This document shows, one piece after another, positions 21,001 through 34,370 of a stretch of 64,000 nt of DNA. Origin of the DNA: Combretum micranthum. Lineage: Eukaryota; Streptophyta; Magnoliopsida; Myrtales; Combretaceae. The position numbers and the translations under genes were made by a program. Under the pieces are notes generated by a model. That model saw nothing but the letters and a program-made list of their open reading frames with translations, made no database searches and had not been told where the DNA came from. How positions within the stretch are numbered: the stretch's first letter is position 1; every line of letters starts with the position of its first letter. The stretch covers positions 682,001 through 746,000 of the forward strand of contig JAMXBD010000632.1 in assembly GCA_024138025.1 (NCBI GenBank), written 5' to 3'.

Positions 21001-24000
21001 CTCGTTTCTCCTAATAAAATAAATAACATATACTTATTATATTGTTATTCAAATAATGGTTTCAATTGTATTATTTTGTATTCTAATTCTAATCTTTTTA
21101 ATTCCTAATTTATTCTATTTGCTTATTCAAAAGTTTTAGACTTTTCGAAGATTATAAGAATTTGTATTATTACATTTTTTTGTAAGAGAAGTCTTTTTAT
21201 AAATTCTAATGTTAGCTGTAACTGCATAAACTTAAATTGTATCTTTTTTATTTATTCTATGAATGCTAATATTTATATTAGGACATTTCTTTTATTTTAT
21301 TTACTACCTTCATTATTAAGATTTTGATTTATATTTTTATAAGTCTTTTAGTTTGATAACCTCAAGATAGTAAATTTCGTTTATCTAATATTTGTTTTTA
21401 TTTTGTCTCTCTTGATTTTATTTTATGTTTTTTCTATAATTTGATGAGATTACGTTATTTAAAACTTATTTATATATTTTATATTCTTTAATACCTATCC
21501 TGTAAGGAAATCTCAAATATTTTAATTTACTTGGTTTATCAACCTTATCTATATATGTAAATTTAATTTTTCTATCATTCATAATATTCAAAGTTTTGTT
21601 TATTTTTTTTAAGCCTTATATATATATATATATATATTAATTGAGTCATGGTTTTTCTTTTAAGTTTTATTATAATGTATGCATGGTACAATCCATATTT
21701 CATATGGACCGAAATTTATTTAAGAATCTATAGGTTAATTTAGATGAATATTTGATAAATTCATAATACTAATTTCTAAAATTTTAATAATTTCCAAGTT
21801 TAGTAATGTGTAATTGGTAATATGTTTTCAATATAATCATGGCTAAATTATTAGTATGTTAGAGCATAGGCATGTTATTGATAATAGTTCATACTTTCAT
21901 CTAATAAACGAGTAATCTTCATTGAATACACTAAGTAATACCTTGTTTATAAGTGCTTTGTTAAATTTACCATAAAATCCAAAGTTGAATCAACTAGTAT
22001 GATCTATAATTTAAGATCAAGATTAGTTTCTAACGAAACCTTTATCACAACTTGATATAGGCATAGAGTTAGGTAGAGATTACCTTAATTTTTGTGAAGT
22101 TTGAAGTGATGGCTTTCCACTATATTGTTAGCGATTGTCCTAATGCATATAATAGGTCAAAGTGAGTTTGATCTTTTTTGATGAACTAAATTTGTTTAGG
22201 CATATCCTTACCTTTTTGATGTGGTTCTTCCTTGATAATTCCTTTTATGAAAGGTTTGCTAAATTTCCTAATAAAAGTTTTAGTTTGGCTTTGTGTGTGT
22301 GGAAGTGGATGTTTTTTTATTGATGTTGTCTTAAAATAGCATATGGGGCTCATGGTTTTGGAAGATTTCAAGGTTAAATTGTTTCTATCTTCTTAGAATA
22401 TTTAGGACATAAAAGTTGAATGGTGAGAAGCTTTATGCACGCAAAGTGAGTAAAGTGGAGTGGTTTTATCTTGTTGTCTTTAATTGTTATAAATGTGATC
22501 CTTTTACAACTTGCCAAGAAAGAAATATGATAGGGTGTAGACGTGGTGACTCATGGTTCCTATGGGGTCTTAGGTTTTGATTTTTATGCTGGTTTAATAA
22601 ATGAGGAATTAGAGTTCTCTTTTGTCAAATTGATTGTGACATGAGTGTTAAAAATTCTCTCTTTTTTTTTTCATTCTATATGGTAAAGAGACTCTTCATG
22701 TGCATTACATTCTTAAATTTTATGTCCTAATTAGTTTAAGTCTAATTAGAAGATTTTCATTTAATTGGGTGATGTTTATCTTTAATTTATGTGTAAAAAG
22801 TTATATTACATGGTCTTTATAAAACTTTAAGACTAAAATTTATTGAGTCTTTATACATGACTCATAGCTTAATTCTTGCTTCATCAAAAGGACTCATAGA
22901 TAATAAGAATAATGGAATGAAATTTTCTTTGTTTATTTCTTTATACTCATGGCAAGGTTTAAATAAAAAATTTTTTCTTAGATTTGTCTTTTGTTTTATC
23001 TTTGATGTAAATAAGTGTTTAGTTGAATAAAATAAAAGTTTTGTTGTTGGTTAAAATATGAATGTGTATATATGTATATTTATATATTCTACGGTTGGAG
23101 TTTAATTAAAAAAATTAAATAAATTCATTAGTTTTCATCATTTCTTTAATTTAGCTAGAAGATGCAAAGCCTAATTGAGTTATAATTATCAATTCTTGCT
23201 CTTAATTTACGGTAGAAGAACGAAGGAGAAGAGTCAAATAATTTGATGATGTAAAACCTATTTAATGCTTATATCATTTCTTGAGTTATAATTATAAATT
23301 ATTGTTCTTAATTTAGGTAGAAGAAGGAAGGAGAAGAGTCAAATAATTTGATGATTTAAAACCTATTTAATGCTTATATCATTTCCTTTAGGTGGCTTTC
23401 TAGATTCTTCAACAAGTTGCAAGACAAGAAACATCCTCATTCATGCATTGTAATGGACGTTGAGGAGCTTGCAATGTGGTCTTTATTACACATCACTATG
23501 ATGAATGCATTACATTAACTAAATGAGTCATTGAAAGTGATTTGCAAATTGGAATACAAGAGGTGGTCTTCTCCTCTTTTCGCAATTTCAAAGTCGGTTT
23601 ACAATAGTCCCACTTGAAGGAAATATTTTATATGCCACAAATTAATGAGTTCTTGATAATTTTAAGGTTAATATTTAAGTTATCGCGTAAAATATAGAGT
23701 CATACACATATTTAGATGACTTATTTTGAGTAAACTAAGTTTAAATCATCTGTAATGGTTCTATAATTTTCTTAGATAATTGTGGAGTTGAAATTTTAAA
23801 TTTTAAAGTGACGCGATTAAATATTTTTAATTTTTCTCTTACACATTAAAAATTTAGGGCCTGGAAGGGTAGTCAAGATATTATACTCACATGACTTAGA
23901 AAATTCTAAGTTTTAAGGTTATGTTTTTAGAATTTTTATTGAGTTCTAGATTTTTAGATATTCATCAGTTTTTAGCTATATCGTGTAGTGATATCATATA

Positions 24001-26949
24001 TACTTATTTTTAGTAATTTGGTGTTTCACCGTAATTTATTAGCCACCAAGCTCTATAAACTTATTATTATAATTTAGGCTTTGTTTTATAATTTATAAAT
24101 ATAACGTAGTTATATTATTGACTCGTGTCATGAAATCTTGCTTTTGGTATCTATTAGGATTAAAGAATTTTCAATTCGGGTTTTTAAATTATAAATGAGT
24201 TTATTATTACTCATAGGTTTATTCTAGATTTTTTATTTGGTTATATGTTTAATACCTATTTTACATTTGCTACTATGTTTATTTCACTAATTATAAATAT
24301 TCTCGGATTATAATGGTTAAATTAGGGTTTTAGTCTCTTTAGACTCAAATTTTCTAACTAAAATATTGGTATAATTAAAATAACTAATTAAGGTTTAGAT
24401 TATTTGGTATTGAGTAGTTTTTTATCTTTTTGCATATTTTATAATTCTAATGATTTATCTTTAAATTATTTTATAACCAATAGGTTCTAAAAATTAATCG
24501 CCTTTTATTGGAATTGAAATTTAAGGTTAAATATAATTATTTGTTGAATGTTGATTCGTATCGTAGAGTCTGTTCTAGGAATTTATTTATTTTAATAATG
24601 AGTGTTTATAAATTTTCTAAAGATATTTTAAGGTTGTAAAATATTAGGATTAATTCGAAAATAAGTGTTTTATTATTTTATCGAATATAGAATTTATTTT
24701 CTATTTATTGAATTTAAGGAAACTGATTTTAAATTTTACAGTAACGATGGTATATCATTGATCATTATTTGTTTATACTTTAATAATTTTAATTCAAAAA
24801 AAAATTGGGAGCAATTTTTACTACTTTTTATTATAGTTCTTTAAGATCTTATATTATATTTTTAATAATTATTACAATCATGTTATGTAAAAATTAAAGG
24901 GATTATACCAGGAGTCTTTTTAACAATTTTCTTAAATTTATTTAATCAAATTAACATGAAGTCAAAATTGCAATAATTTATTTTTCAATTTATTACAGCC
25001 CATTGTCTTAATTGAGTTTTCATAGACTTCTTTTAGTAAAAAATTGTCAAGAACACTGTACAAAGCCTTAATCTTGATATAACAAATATTCTGTAATATT
25101 ATGTTTTGGGCCCTAGTACACAAAATCATAATATCAAGACTTAAATAAAAATAATCTAATTATTTAATCATATTCTGATTAAGAAACAATAGCAGATTAG
25201 TGATTAAATTTCATGAACTTCTCATAAGAAAATCAACTCTTAATTGAATTAAAGAAACACCAATGCATCTAGAAATAATTGAAATAATAATATATTGATA
25301 TGAAGAATGATTTAATAATAGATATTTCTAAAGCGTAGGATAAAAGAAGTCAACAAAAATAAATAAATAAAAGAAATTCCGTTCATCTCCGCGAGAATTC
25401 TCCATGTGATCTCTTCCCTGAATGTCTTCTCTCGGTGCGGCGTACAGGTCTCCGACCTTTTTCCCGTTTTTTATTTATTTATCATGTAGCGGCTGTCGAC
25501 ATAAATTACCTTGGGAAAGTTATGGTGCTGGCACGTGTGTGTTCGATATTATATAATATGTGCGTGTTCTCCAATGGTCTTTAATGTTGCAAAGGTGGAC
25601 CCCATGAGTTAAATATGCTACCTCCCATTTGATATTATCATACTAGAAATATTAGAAGCAGATGAAAAGGTGGTCCCTTGAGTGCATGAGTACATGAATC
25701 GGCTTGTTTGTCTTGTTTTTTCCTTTTTTTTTTTCTTTTTTTTTTGGGTGTATTTTTCCTGTAAAAACTATACATGATAGTATTAAAAATATAGCAAAAT
25801 ATATGTAAATTTCTGACTTATTAATTGTCTCCAATTTTAAATTTTAGACCTCCTAACCAAATCATAAATCAAAGAAAGATTAAAAAACACCTATATTTTG
25901 TGATTTGGTTTTATGGTTGATTCGAACATTCAAAACGAACCATGAAGCACACCAAGATAACACTGTATTTTGTGGTTTGGTTTTGATTTGATAAATAGGC
26001 TTGTAATTATTTTTTATTTAGTTAATATGTCCTAAATTTCTAAAACGTAAAAATGCAAAGTATGTCTCTTTGAGGAGTTTCTATCAGTTTTGTGGTTTTA
26101 ATTTATATGATACTTCATTTTCAATTTATGGGTTTGCAATTATCAAAATTAGTCTTTCGTACTGCTAGAAATATATCATAGAATTAGGAAACTCTAAAAT
26201 ACTGTTAAATTGATTATAAAGATTATTATATATATATATATATATATTAAGAGTTTCATTATGGTAAGAGTAGATTTGAGCCATTTAAATTTTGTACGTA
26301 ATGGGTCTCATTAAAAAGAGCATGAGCTAGTAGAATTTTCCTACAATATTACTTCTGCAAATTTGAATAATCTTTCCAACTTTTCTTAAAATATTATAAT
26401 AATCATAGTATGTTTAATCGAGAAACCCGCTATGGAATTTCTTCGGTTTCATTACAAGACTGTCTTATCCATAGTATTGATATTATATTGATTATAAAAT
26501 ATTACTATGGAGAGAATATTAAGAGATCAATCATAATTAGAATAGATTTTAGCTGTTCAATAATCACATGAGACCGATCCATTAAGAAAAGTATGAAAAA
26601 AATTTTCTAATGCATTATTGTTCCTAGAAGTACTCTTTTCCACTTCTCCTCCCTTATGTTTCTCCCTTTTCCTTCTCCTTCTACTCTACACCCCACCATG
26701 ATCTCCATGAATCCTATACTCCATATGTTCCCCGTTTATTTTCTACCATTCGTATACCCAATCATTTATTGTTTTGGATAGTTATATCATCTTTCTCTCC
26801 ACTAATCCGACTCGACTATTTATGAATTGGTAACATGAACTACTAATCAACACCATCTTAAACGACCCATAGTGCTCACCAACAATTTATTAATTGATTA
26901 ATAATTGCTCATAGGAAATCCATTCAACAATGCCAGTTTTCTACTTTAT
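21001..26949. other. Very AT-rich gene-poor stretch
   Basis: About 6 kb of strongly AT-rich sequence has only short chance ORFs. A tandem duplication lies at 23175-23386. (TA)n tracts lie near 21620 and 26230. A CT-rich stretch occurs at 26640-26720. I recognise no domain on either strand. It may be a decayed retroelement, but I cannot show it. Confidence 0.5.
23175..23386. repeat. 106-base tandem duplication
   Basis: Two adjacent copies begin 'ttgagttataattat' at 23175 and 23281 and share 'gaaggagaagagtcaaataa' and 'aacctatttaatgcttatat'. They differ at a few positions, so the duplication is not brand new. Confidence 0.8.
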
Positions 26950-27165
26950 GGTCTGTTTAGATTGTCATATTTTTATAGGTAGCAGATCAACATCTGTAAT
27001 TCACTGGTATCACATCTCTATTGATTTGGTTTGGTCAGTTTATAAATAAAACTGTTGATTTTTTATCGCTATCATATCAATATCAATTCAACATCAGTTC
27101 GGTTTGAAAATAATACAAGAATGATACCTATCTAGTGTACCAAAACAGGCTCACTTTCCATATGA
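26950..27165. mobile_element. Possible MITE family member 2
   Basis: Starts 'ggtctgtttagattgtca' and ends 'gtaccaaaacaggctcac'. The inverted ends share a CTGTTT core. The interior shares 'ttggtcagtttataaataaaa' and TATCA-rich text with 18333-18550. It sits just left of Rep-A copy 2. Confidence 0.4.
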
Positions 27166-27226
27166 AACCAATTAATAGCCTTTGAAAATTAGGAAATCAT
27201 TACTTTGGAACTCTCTATTCCACTAA

Positions 27227-30200
27227 CACATATACATTTTAATCCCCACTTAAATGATGTATTTGCAATCTTTCCACAATTTATTATCCATTTCATTTTT
27301 CTTCTATTGGTAATTTACCATATAAAATTTTATTTGCATTACATTTGTTGTGCTTCCATGTAAAGACATGCATATGTAAAATCTAGTAACATGTACATGT
27401 GATTATTTCCTTTTGTTTCCCCTTAATTTTTTTAAAAATTTTTTTGTATATGATTGTTCTTGTCGGTTGATGTGGAATGATAAAAATTGGTACTCAGGAA
27501 TCGTAAAATAAGGAATTAGTAGTGAAAAAGAGCATCCTGCGTTTTTATAAGTTTGTGAAGAACCTGCTTTAAATTTTTATCTATATTATTAAAGAAGTTG
27601 AGGCCAGTTTTGATAATTTTAGTATCATATTTACGTTTGAACACTCCGAAATGCACCATGTTTCCGTAGAAATTATATTATGTACATGTATATACTCTAG
27701 TAGTTATTTGGGCTATAGAGGCGAATCTATTCTCCCAAGGTCAAATTTATGCATTATTTGACCTAGAGGGGTGAGCAATTCGCCTCAAAATTTCTCCTCA
27801 GAAGGCCATGTTTTGCTTGAACAGGCGAATGTCGCCAATCACTAAAGGAATGAGATGATATTTGCCTCTTTGTATCGATGAGGTAACTTTCACTTCATTA
27901 TCCTAATCAAAGGCAAAACTCGCCTCATATAGGATTTTTTTTTCTTTAATAAACGATCCATTTTAAAATTTTTAATATAAAATAATTATTTTTCAAATTA
28001 AAATAATTGTTTTGTAACTGTATAACTGTTTTTTATTAAATTTATAAAAATTATATTAAATACAAATGTTGAATAATTAATTAGAAATAATGAGTTTTTT
28101 TTTTATTTTAACTCAATGCACATATCTTATAAACGATGGGTTTACTATATTTCTATTAAAATATTTTAGTATATGTAAATATCACAAATTAGATGTCTCA
28201 AACACTTGAAAAATTTAATGAAAAAATATTAGTTAATTGATAAATCATCGAACAAATAGAAGTGAAAAATAAATTACAAGCCAAAAAAACTAGATATCAC
28301 CTTAAGTTGTCTTTGTTAATACAATAATAACGCATAATCAAATAGTGATCAATACTTCAAAAATCCATACAATAGCATTTGTTCCCAAATTATTACATAG
28401 CAAATCAACAAAAAAAAAAGAAGAATAATCCGATTTTATGAATTTCGTTACTTGTTTTAGCTTGAATCTTTTTTTTTTAGCCTCGAGAATAAAAGTAATT
28501 TTGAGGGTCTATGTTATCTAAGTATTTCAGATGACCATAAATTAGACAATTTAATCTCAATTATGATTCTATTTGGAGCTCCTGCTATTCTAAAATTGTC
28601 TAATTTATGAAATTTTAAAATGGAACAAACCATACCAAGTTTGAAACTTTCCTTTTTTTTTTTAGTTGAGAGACTCGTATTTTGCCAAATCGCATATGCA
28701 ATTTAGATTTTTCATTACTATATCATATTGGGAAATTTTGCCTAAACCAATCATTGTCAACAGCTATCTTCAACATGTTGTAATTTCCAAAATAAGTGGC
28801 AAAAACGGGATGTCTATAGGGACATGTATTAATTGAAATATTTATATCCACGAAAGTATTCAACAATTTGTTGTTGTGTTATAATTTGGTATATAAAGAA
28901 AACTTGAAGTTTTAGTTTGTATAATATTGGTATTAAAATTTAAGTTTTACTAGCTAGTATTGACTTGTATTCTTGATTTATTGGTTTTATTTTTATTTGA
29001 TTTGTTGATTTGCAATAAATTTTTAATGCAATTATAAAACAAAAGGCTCTAATTTTTTATGGTTATAATAAAAAATATGGTTAACTACAATTTTTAGTTA
29101 ACCATCATATCAAATGGTTAGAAACTGAAAACATGAAAAATTAACAAAAAAATAAAATGTTGCTATTAAGACTATTAATTATTAATAATGGATCAATTTC
29201 GAATTAAGAAATTGAAAAACCAGTCACTTTAGTTTCGTTAACCGAACCGTGCCCACCACTAATTCAAAGATATTGCTTAACTTGTTAGTTATAATAACCA
29301 TGTAACTACTTCGTTGAAGGTTATTCCTTGGAATGATGGCCGCTTTGAAAAGAATATAGTGGGTGTTATATCGAATGACAGAGAAACTATTATTCTTTTT
29401 TATTCTTATCTTCATTAGTAATTTCATATTTATTTACTTCATAATGATGGCGTTTTTTTTTATATACTAGTATTTGTACACGCATTTTTATTGCAAGTGA
29501 ATGATATGATTTAAAGATTTGTGTGAAGGTTTTATTATGTTTGTCGAAGCTAGTAACCAAAGGTTTTTTTTTTTTTTTTATTGTGCTATTGAAAAAATTC
29601 ACTACTAAAATTTATGATTATGTTATTGGAACGAATCGGGAATTAAAAAAATAAAAAAGGATAAGTTTCCGTTTGATGGGAAGTCATGGATTCTAAAAAC
29701 CTTTTTTTTCCTAGCTAATTAAATTTTGCGAAAATGTACCTAGAAAGAGTTTACTTCTATATAGCTTAAGTTTCATCATTTTAATATTTACTTGGTAAAT
29801 GATATTTGCTTCCATGTTCGATTTGGTTAGTGCTTAGCAACAAATGTTTTTTATGTAACCATATTACTCGATCAATATTTCGATCGATGCCATTTTTCTA
29901 TGATCGATTTGTTTAATGCTTAGCAATAAATGAATGTTTTTTTTTTTTGAAGCATATTACCTTGATTTGATCATTATTTAGAGAATTGATTGATTGTTAT
30001 TCAATGAAAAGGATCTTTAGTTGTCAATTCCTCTCGTCAACTGTATTTTCATGTGACATTCCTTCATTCGTTCCTTACATCTCATAAACTTCCCAAGAAG
30101 GATAAAAATTAGAATGAAATGATTAGTATATGATTTGATCATTATTTACTGAGAGAATTGATTTGATCATTATTTAATGAAAGAGATCTTCGTTCACATG

Positions 30201-30679
30201 CAATAATATTCATGTCAGTTCCTCTCCTCAATTATATTTTCATATGACATTCATTCATACATTCCTTACACCTCATAGACTTTTGTATCGGATTTGATCA
30301 TTTATTCACTAAGAGAATTAATATGATCCTATTCCTTACATCTCATAGCCTTCCTAAGAAAGAGAAAAATCATAACGAAATAATTTGTATCCTATTTGAT
30401 CATTATTGAATGAAAGAGACCTCCATTGCTTACATCTCATAGATTTTTGTATCCCTTCCTTCTTTGTTCCTTACATAATGTTCCTTACATCTCATAAACT
30501 TCTTAAGCCACTTCCTCTCACCGTATAGTTCTTTCTATCATTTCCTATATAACTTCCTCTTCTCTCCATTGCAATATTCGTTTCCCTCCCCCCTTGTAGC
30601 ACCTAAACATACCAATTCGCTTACTCTTTGCTGTAAATCTACCAACATATATACGGGTTAAAATCTCGACTAACAAGTC
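27227..30679 (+). repeat. Rep-A long dispersed repeat, copy 2
   Basis: Matches copy 1 from its start through 'cctctcctcaattatatttt' (about 30240) and then continues past the point where copy 1 is cut by the LINE. The continuation (30260-30679) has the 'gatttgatcatt' motifs, a TATA-like CTATATAA at 30545, a CT-rich leader, and then the membrane-protein ORF. Copy 2 therefore shows that the ORF is the natural 3' part of Rep-A, or that Rep-A is its upstream region. About 820 bases present in copy 1 (1212-2035) are absent here after a poly-A run near 28410. Confidence 0.8.
27718..27786. repeat. Hairpin gaggcgaat/attcgcctc in Rep-A copy 2
   Basis: The outer 9-bp stem is perfect, and the inner stem ggtcaaat/atttgacc is also perfect. 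The loop is 'ttatgcatt'-like. In copy 1 the outer stem changes C:G to T:G, which still pairs. Confidence 0.6.
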
Positions 30680-31451
30680 ATGTTAAACACTATAGCTACT
30701 TTAATTCAATTGTACTGTAGCCTGATCTTAACTATCAAATGCATCTCAAATTACCTAATGATATCATCAAACTCCGAGGAGAGTACGCTTCCAATAGCAG
30801 TGGTACCTAGCTCAGGCAACTAATACCAACATTCCAACCTTGGTCTTCTTATGCAAATTCCATCTGCTCTAAGCCAAACCTATTATTGGTTGATCTCCAC
30901 TATTAATGTTTTTGTAAGGTTCTTTGACATATCACCTATTCATCACCATAACACACTTCAAAGCCAAAATCAACAAAGCTAAACCCAATCACAGCACCAC
31001 CAAAACCAATATAATGAACTCTATCTCTCATGATATGAATCCAAGCACTTCTCTATTTCAAAGTCAAGAGTTAAGTAAAGCAGTTTTGGGTCTCGTAATA
31101 CTTATAACCGGCTGCTTCTTAATGAATCAAAAAACATTACCTTCCTTTGATCTAGATTTGTTACAGTCACACTTTATCTTGGTTTCATTGTGACATTTAA
31201 TGGAATGTCATTGAAAGCCATGTATCCAAGAGTAGTAATTATAGTAAAGAAATTGGGAGTTGCATTGATATTTTTAGGTTTTTTTTAGACTCATTAGCTT
31301 ATCCCTTCTACCAACCCCTGAATAGTTTTGCTGGCTATGTTTTGCATTGTCCTATGTCCCACTTATATTGCGCATCCTGCCTCTTAAATCCACAAATGAA
31401 GTAAACCACTTAGACATTGACTCTCTAAATCCACCAAGCATCCTAGTTTGA
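30680..31451 (+). pseudogene. Membrane protein ORF, Rep-A copy 2 version, multiply broken
   Basis: The homologous ATG at 30680 opens MLNTIATLIQLYCSLI, continues to PSSGN and then hits TAA at about 30821. Later pieces are readable in other frames: HDMNPSTSLFQSQELSK at about 31030-31080, and the C-terminal membrane part to a stop at 31449. Compared with the intact unit D ORF it has several stops and frameshifts and more substitutions than the A copy. It is followed by the same 3' flank (gatgattgatgttggctcc) seen after the other copies, so homology extends beyond the reading frame. Confidence 0.75.
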
Positions 31452-31555
31452 TGATTGATGTTGGCTCCAACATCTATTATTAGTCTTTTATATTTATGTG
31501 GAGCGGGATTGTATATTACTTTTATTAAAAAAAAAAATTACTTACCTGACTTGAG

Positions 31556-31954
31556 ATGGCGAGCTTGGTGTAAAATTTGGTTACGGACAGGGTATTGAGT
31601 CTGAGCCTAGGTGGGGGTTGGGTAGGCTGATGGCAGCGAAACTAAGCAATTGGCGGTGTTGGTTTAGGACATATCTACTGGCAGTTGAATCACTAGTAGT
31701 TCGTTGCTAGAGATCGGAGCTGTTTTGAACATCCCAAGTAGCAATTAGAAGCTTAGCATCCTTGAAGATGATTCAAAGATAAAAATTGCTTTGAAAAGCT
31801 CACAAATTGATGAACTCCTAGTGAGAAGTTCAATAATAATATACAACCCTATCCTAGAGAAAGAAAGCTTTCGAATGTTTTGTTAGAACTGTGATCTAAA
31901 AGGATGTTGATTGCTATAGATGTCTTTGGATGCTTGCCCAAGCCCCTTTTTATA
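31556..31954 (-). promoter_or_regulatory. Possible minus-strand promoter and first-exon region
   Basis: On the minus strand TATAAAAA (31947-31954) is followed by GGGGCTTGGG and a GC-richer 400 bases, ending with a good donor GTCAG|GTAAG at 31556. The 31560-31720 portion is clearly less AT-rich than its surroundings. No long reading frame links these signals. It could equally be an LTR R-U5 region on the minus strand; nothing recognisable lies downstream. Confidence 0.25.
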
Positions 31955-32399
31955 ACATTCATGCATGATTTCGATTTAGCGAGCATCAAATCGGTCAAAA
32001 AAATATCTTTACTCTTTAATATGTTCATGGTCGTTTATGATTTAACTTTGTTAATTTGAACGAGATTTTCTCTATTTCGCGTCAAATTATTGGTCAAAAT
32101 GCTTTCCTAAAAAAGCTTTAATTTGGTAATTCTTTGACTACCTATGGAGTCAAATGTCTACTTGTCCTTAATTAAATCTTATTATTAATTCAAGAAAAAG
32201 TTGAAATCTCGGATTAATGGAGCTTAAACAAGCTCGTCTGGAACAAAAATGAATAACATTTTCTAGAAAGCATCCATCGGAGGAGGAATATGACATGTTT
32301 GACTCAGTCAACCAGCTAATGGATATAAGCCACATGGCGCTTTTGGTTAAGCAACTATTTGTTGCTTTAAGTGCTCCTAGCACTTGGAAAAAAAAAAGG

Positions 32400-33690
32400 G
32401 GGATTAATTATAAAAACATGATCTGTATTTTAATCAATTTACAAACACACAACTCATGATAATTTTTTTGACAAATAGGCACAAAAATGTCAATATAATT
32501 AATTATTATTTGAAAGATATGTGTTGGAGTTTTATTAGTCTAAAAAAAATTAATTTAATAAAAAATATTATTAAAAAAGTTAAATAAATAAAAATATTTC
32601 AAATTACTTTTTCAAATAGAGAAAATTGAAAAAAATGTAAAATTATTTTTTATGGTTAATAAAATATTGATATGTGTTATTATTAAACTATTAAATAATA
32701 TTGATGTTTTTGTCTGAAACATGAGTCAGTTATTTGTAAAGAAAATTATCACAGGTCATATATTTGTAGATTGACCATGATACAAATCATATTTTTGTAA
32801 TTAATAAAAATAAAAAAAGTGCTTCGAGCACTCCTTGAACCAAGGACATTATAATCAAAGGCTTATATGCAATAATTACTACAAGTCCAACAAAAACGAT
32901 TTTTCCAAAAACCACAAATACAATCAATTATTAAAAATAATCCGATTTTACGAATCTCATTATTTATTTTAGCTTGAATCTTTTTTTTTTCATCAAGAAT
33001 AAAAATATTTTGAGGGTCTATGTTACCTCAGTACTTTAAACGACCATAAATTAGATAATTTAATTTCAATTGGGATTCTATTTGGAGTTCCTGCTATTCT
33101 AAAATTGCTTAATTCATGAAATTTTAAAATTGGAGAAACTGTACCAAATTGGAATTTTTTTTTTTGTCGAGAGACTCGTATTTTACCAAAACGCATATGC
33201 AATTTAGATTTCTCATTACCATATCATATTGGGAAATTTTGCCCGAACCAATCACTGTCAACAACTATCTCCAACATGTTATGATTTCCAAAATAAGTGG
33301 TAAAAATGGGATGTCTATAGGGACACGTATTAATTGGAACATTCATATACAAAAAAGTATTCAACAACTTGTTGTTGTGTTATAATTTGATATATAGAGA
33401 AAACATGAAGTTTTAATTTGTATAATCTTGGTATTGAATTTTAAGTTTTACTAACTAGTATTAGACTTATGTTCTTGATTTATTGGTTTTATTGTTATTT
33501 GATTTGTTGATTTTCAAAATATTTTAATTGCAATTATAAAACAAAAGGCTCTAGTTTTTTATGGTGATGGGAAAAAAAAAAAAGGTTAAACACAATTTTT
33601 AGTTAACCATTTAGGTCAAATGGCTAGAAATTGAAAACAAGAAAAATTATAAAAAAATAATTAAAAGGTTGCTGTTAAGATTGTTAACTA
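32400..33690 (+). repeat. Rep-A copy 3, left part
   Basis: Corresponds to about 1470-2790 of copy 1, including the segment lost from copy 2 (for example 'tattattaaactattaaata' and the sequence near 'gtgcttcgagcac'). It stops at about 33690 in 'attgttaactataacaaat', where a foreign block begins. Short Rep-A text resumes at 34331-34370 (aatggatcaattttgaat). Confidence 0.75.
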
Positions 33691-34330
33691 TAACAAATAG
33701 AAGATGCACCCGCGATGCATGTGAAAATAAAATAACTCAACATATATAAATTAAATAGATATATAGTTTTGACAGGTTATAAGGTAACAACCTTAATCAG
33801 TAATAGAAATTAAGAGATTAATTACAAATCATAATTACAATTATATTTTCTACGCGTAACTTCTCCATATTGGTGGTATATAAATATGTTAAAAAGGGAA
33901 AAGACCATGTCTATTCAACCATTATTTAATTCTATTAAAACCCTATTTAATTTTATGATTTCAGGGATACAAAAAAATATTTAACGCCCACATATTAAAA
34001 AAGGAAAAAACCATGTCTATTTAACCCTATTTAATTTCATGATTTTAAGAATACCAAAAATAGTTTACGAGGAAAAGACCATGCCCATTCAATCCCTATT
34101 TAATTCTATACAAACCCTATTTAGTTTCATGATTTCAAGAATACCAAAAATATTTTACGCAAGTATGATAAAAAAGGAAAAGACTATGTCTATTCAACCC
34201 TTATTTAGTTATATTCAAACCCTATTTAATTTTCATGATTTTAGAAATGCGAAAAATATTTTATGCCCATATGCTAAAAACATTAATACTAAAGACACCA
34301 AATGGGAAGGTTTTGCTTTAATAATATATA
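33691..34330 (+). repeat. Block with four ~105-base tandem units inserted in Rep-A copy 3
   Basis: Units start near 33895, 34000, 34071 and 34173, each with 'ggaaaagaccatgtctattc', 'accctatttaattt' and 'tgatttcaagaatacca'. The second unit is shortened by about 30 bases. A 137-codon open frame at 34039-34452 is just the translation of these repeats (SLFNSIQTLF, PLFSYIQTLF) and is not taken as a gene. The block is absent at the equivalent point of copies 1 and 2, so it is an insertion. Confidence 0.7.
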
Positions 34331-34370
34331 ATGGATCAATTTTGAATTACGAAATTGAAAAAGAAGGCCG

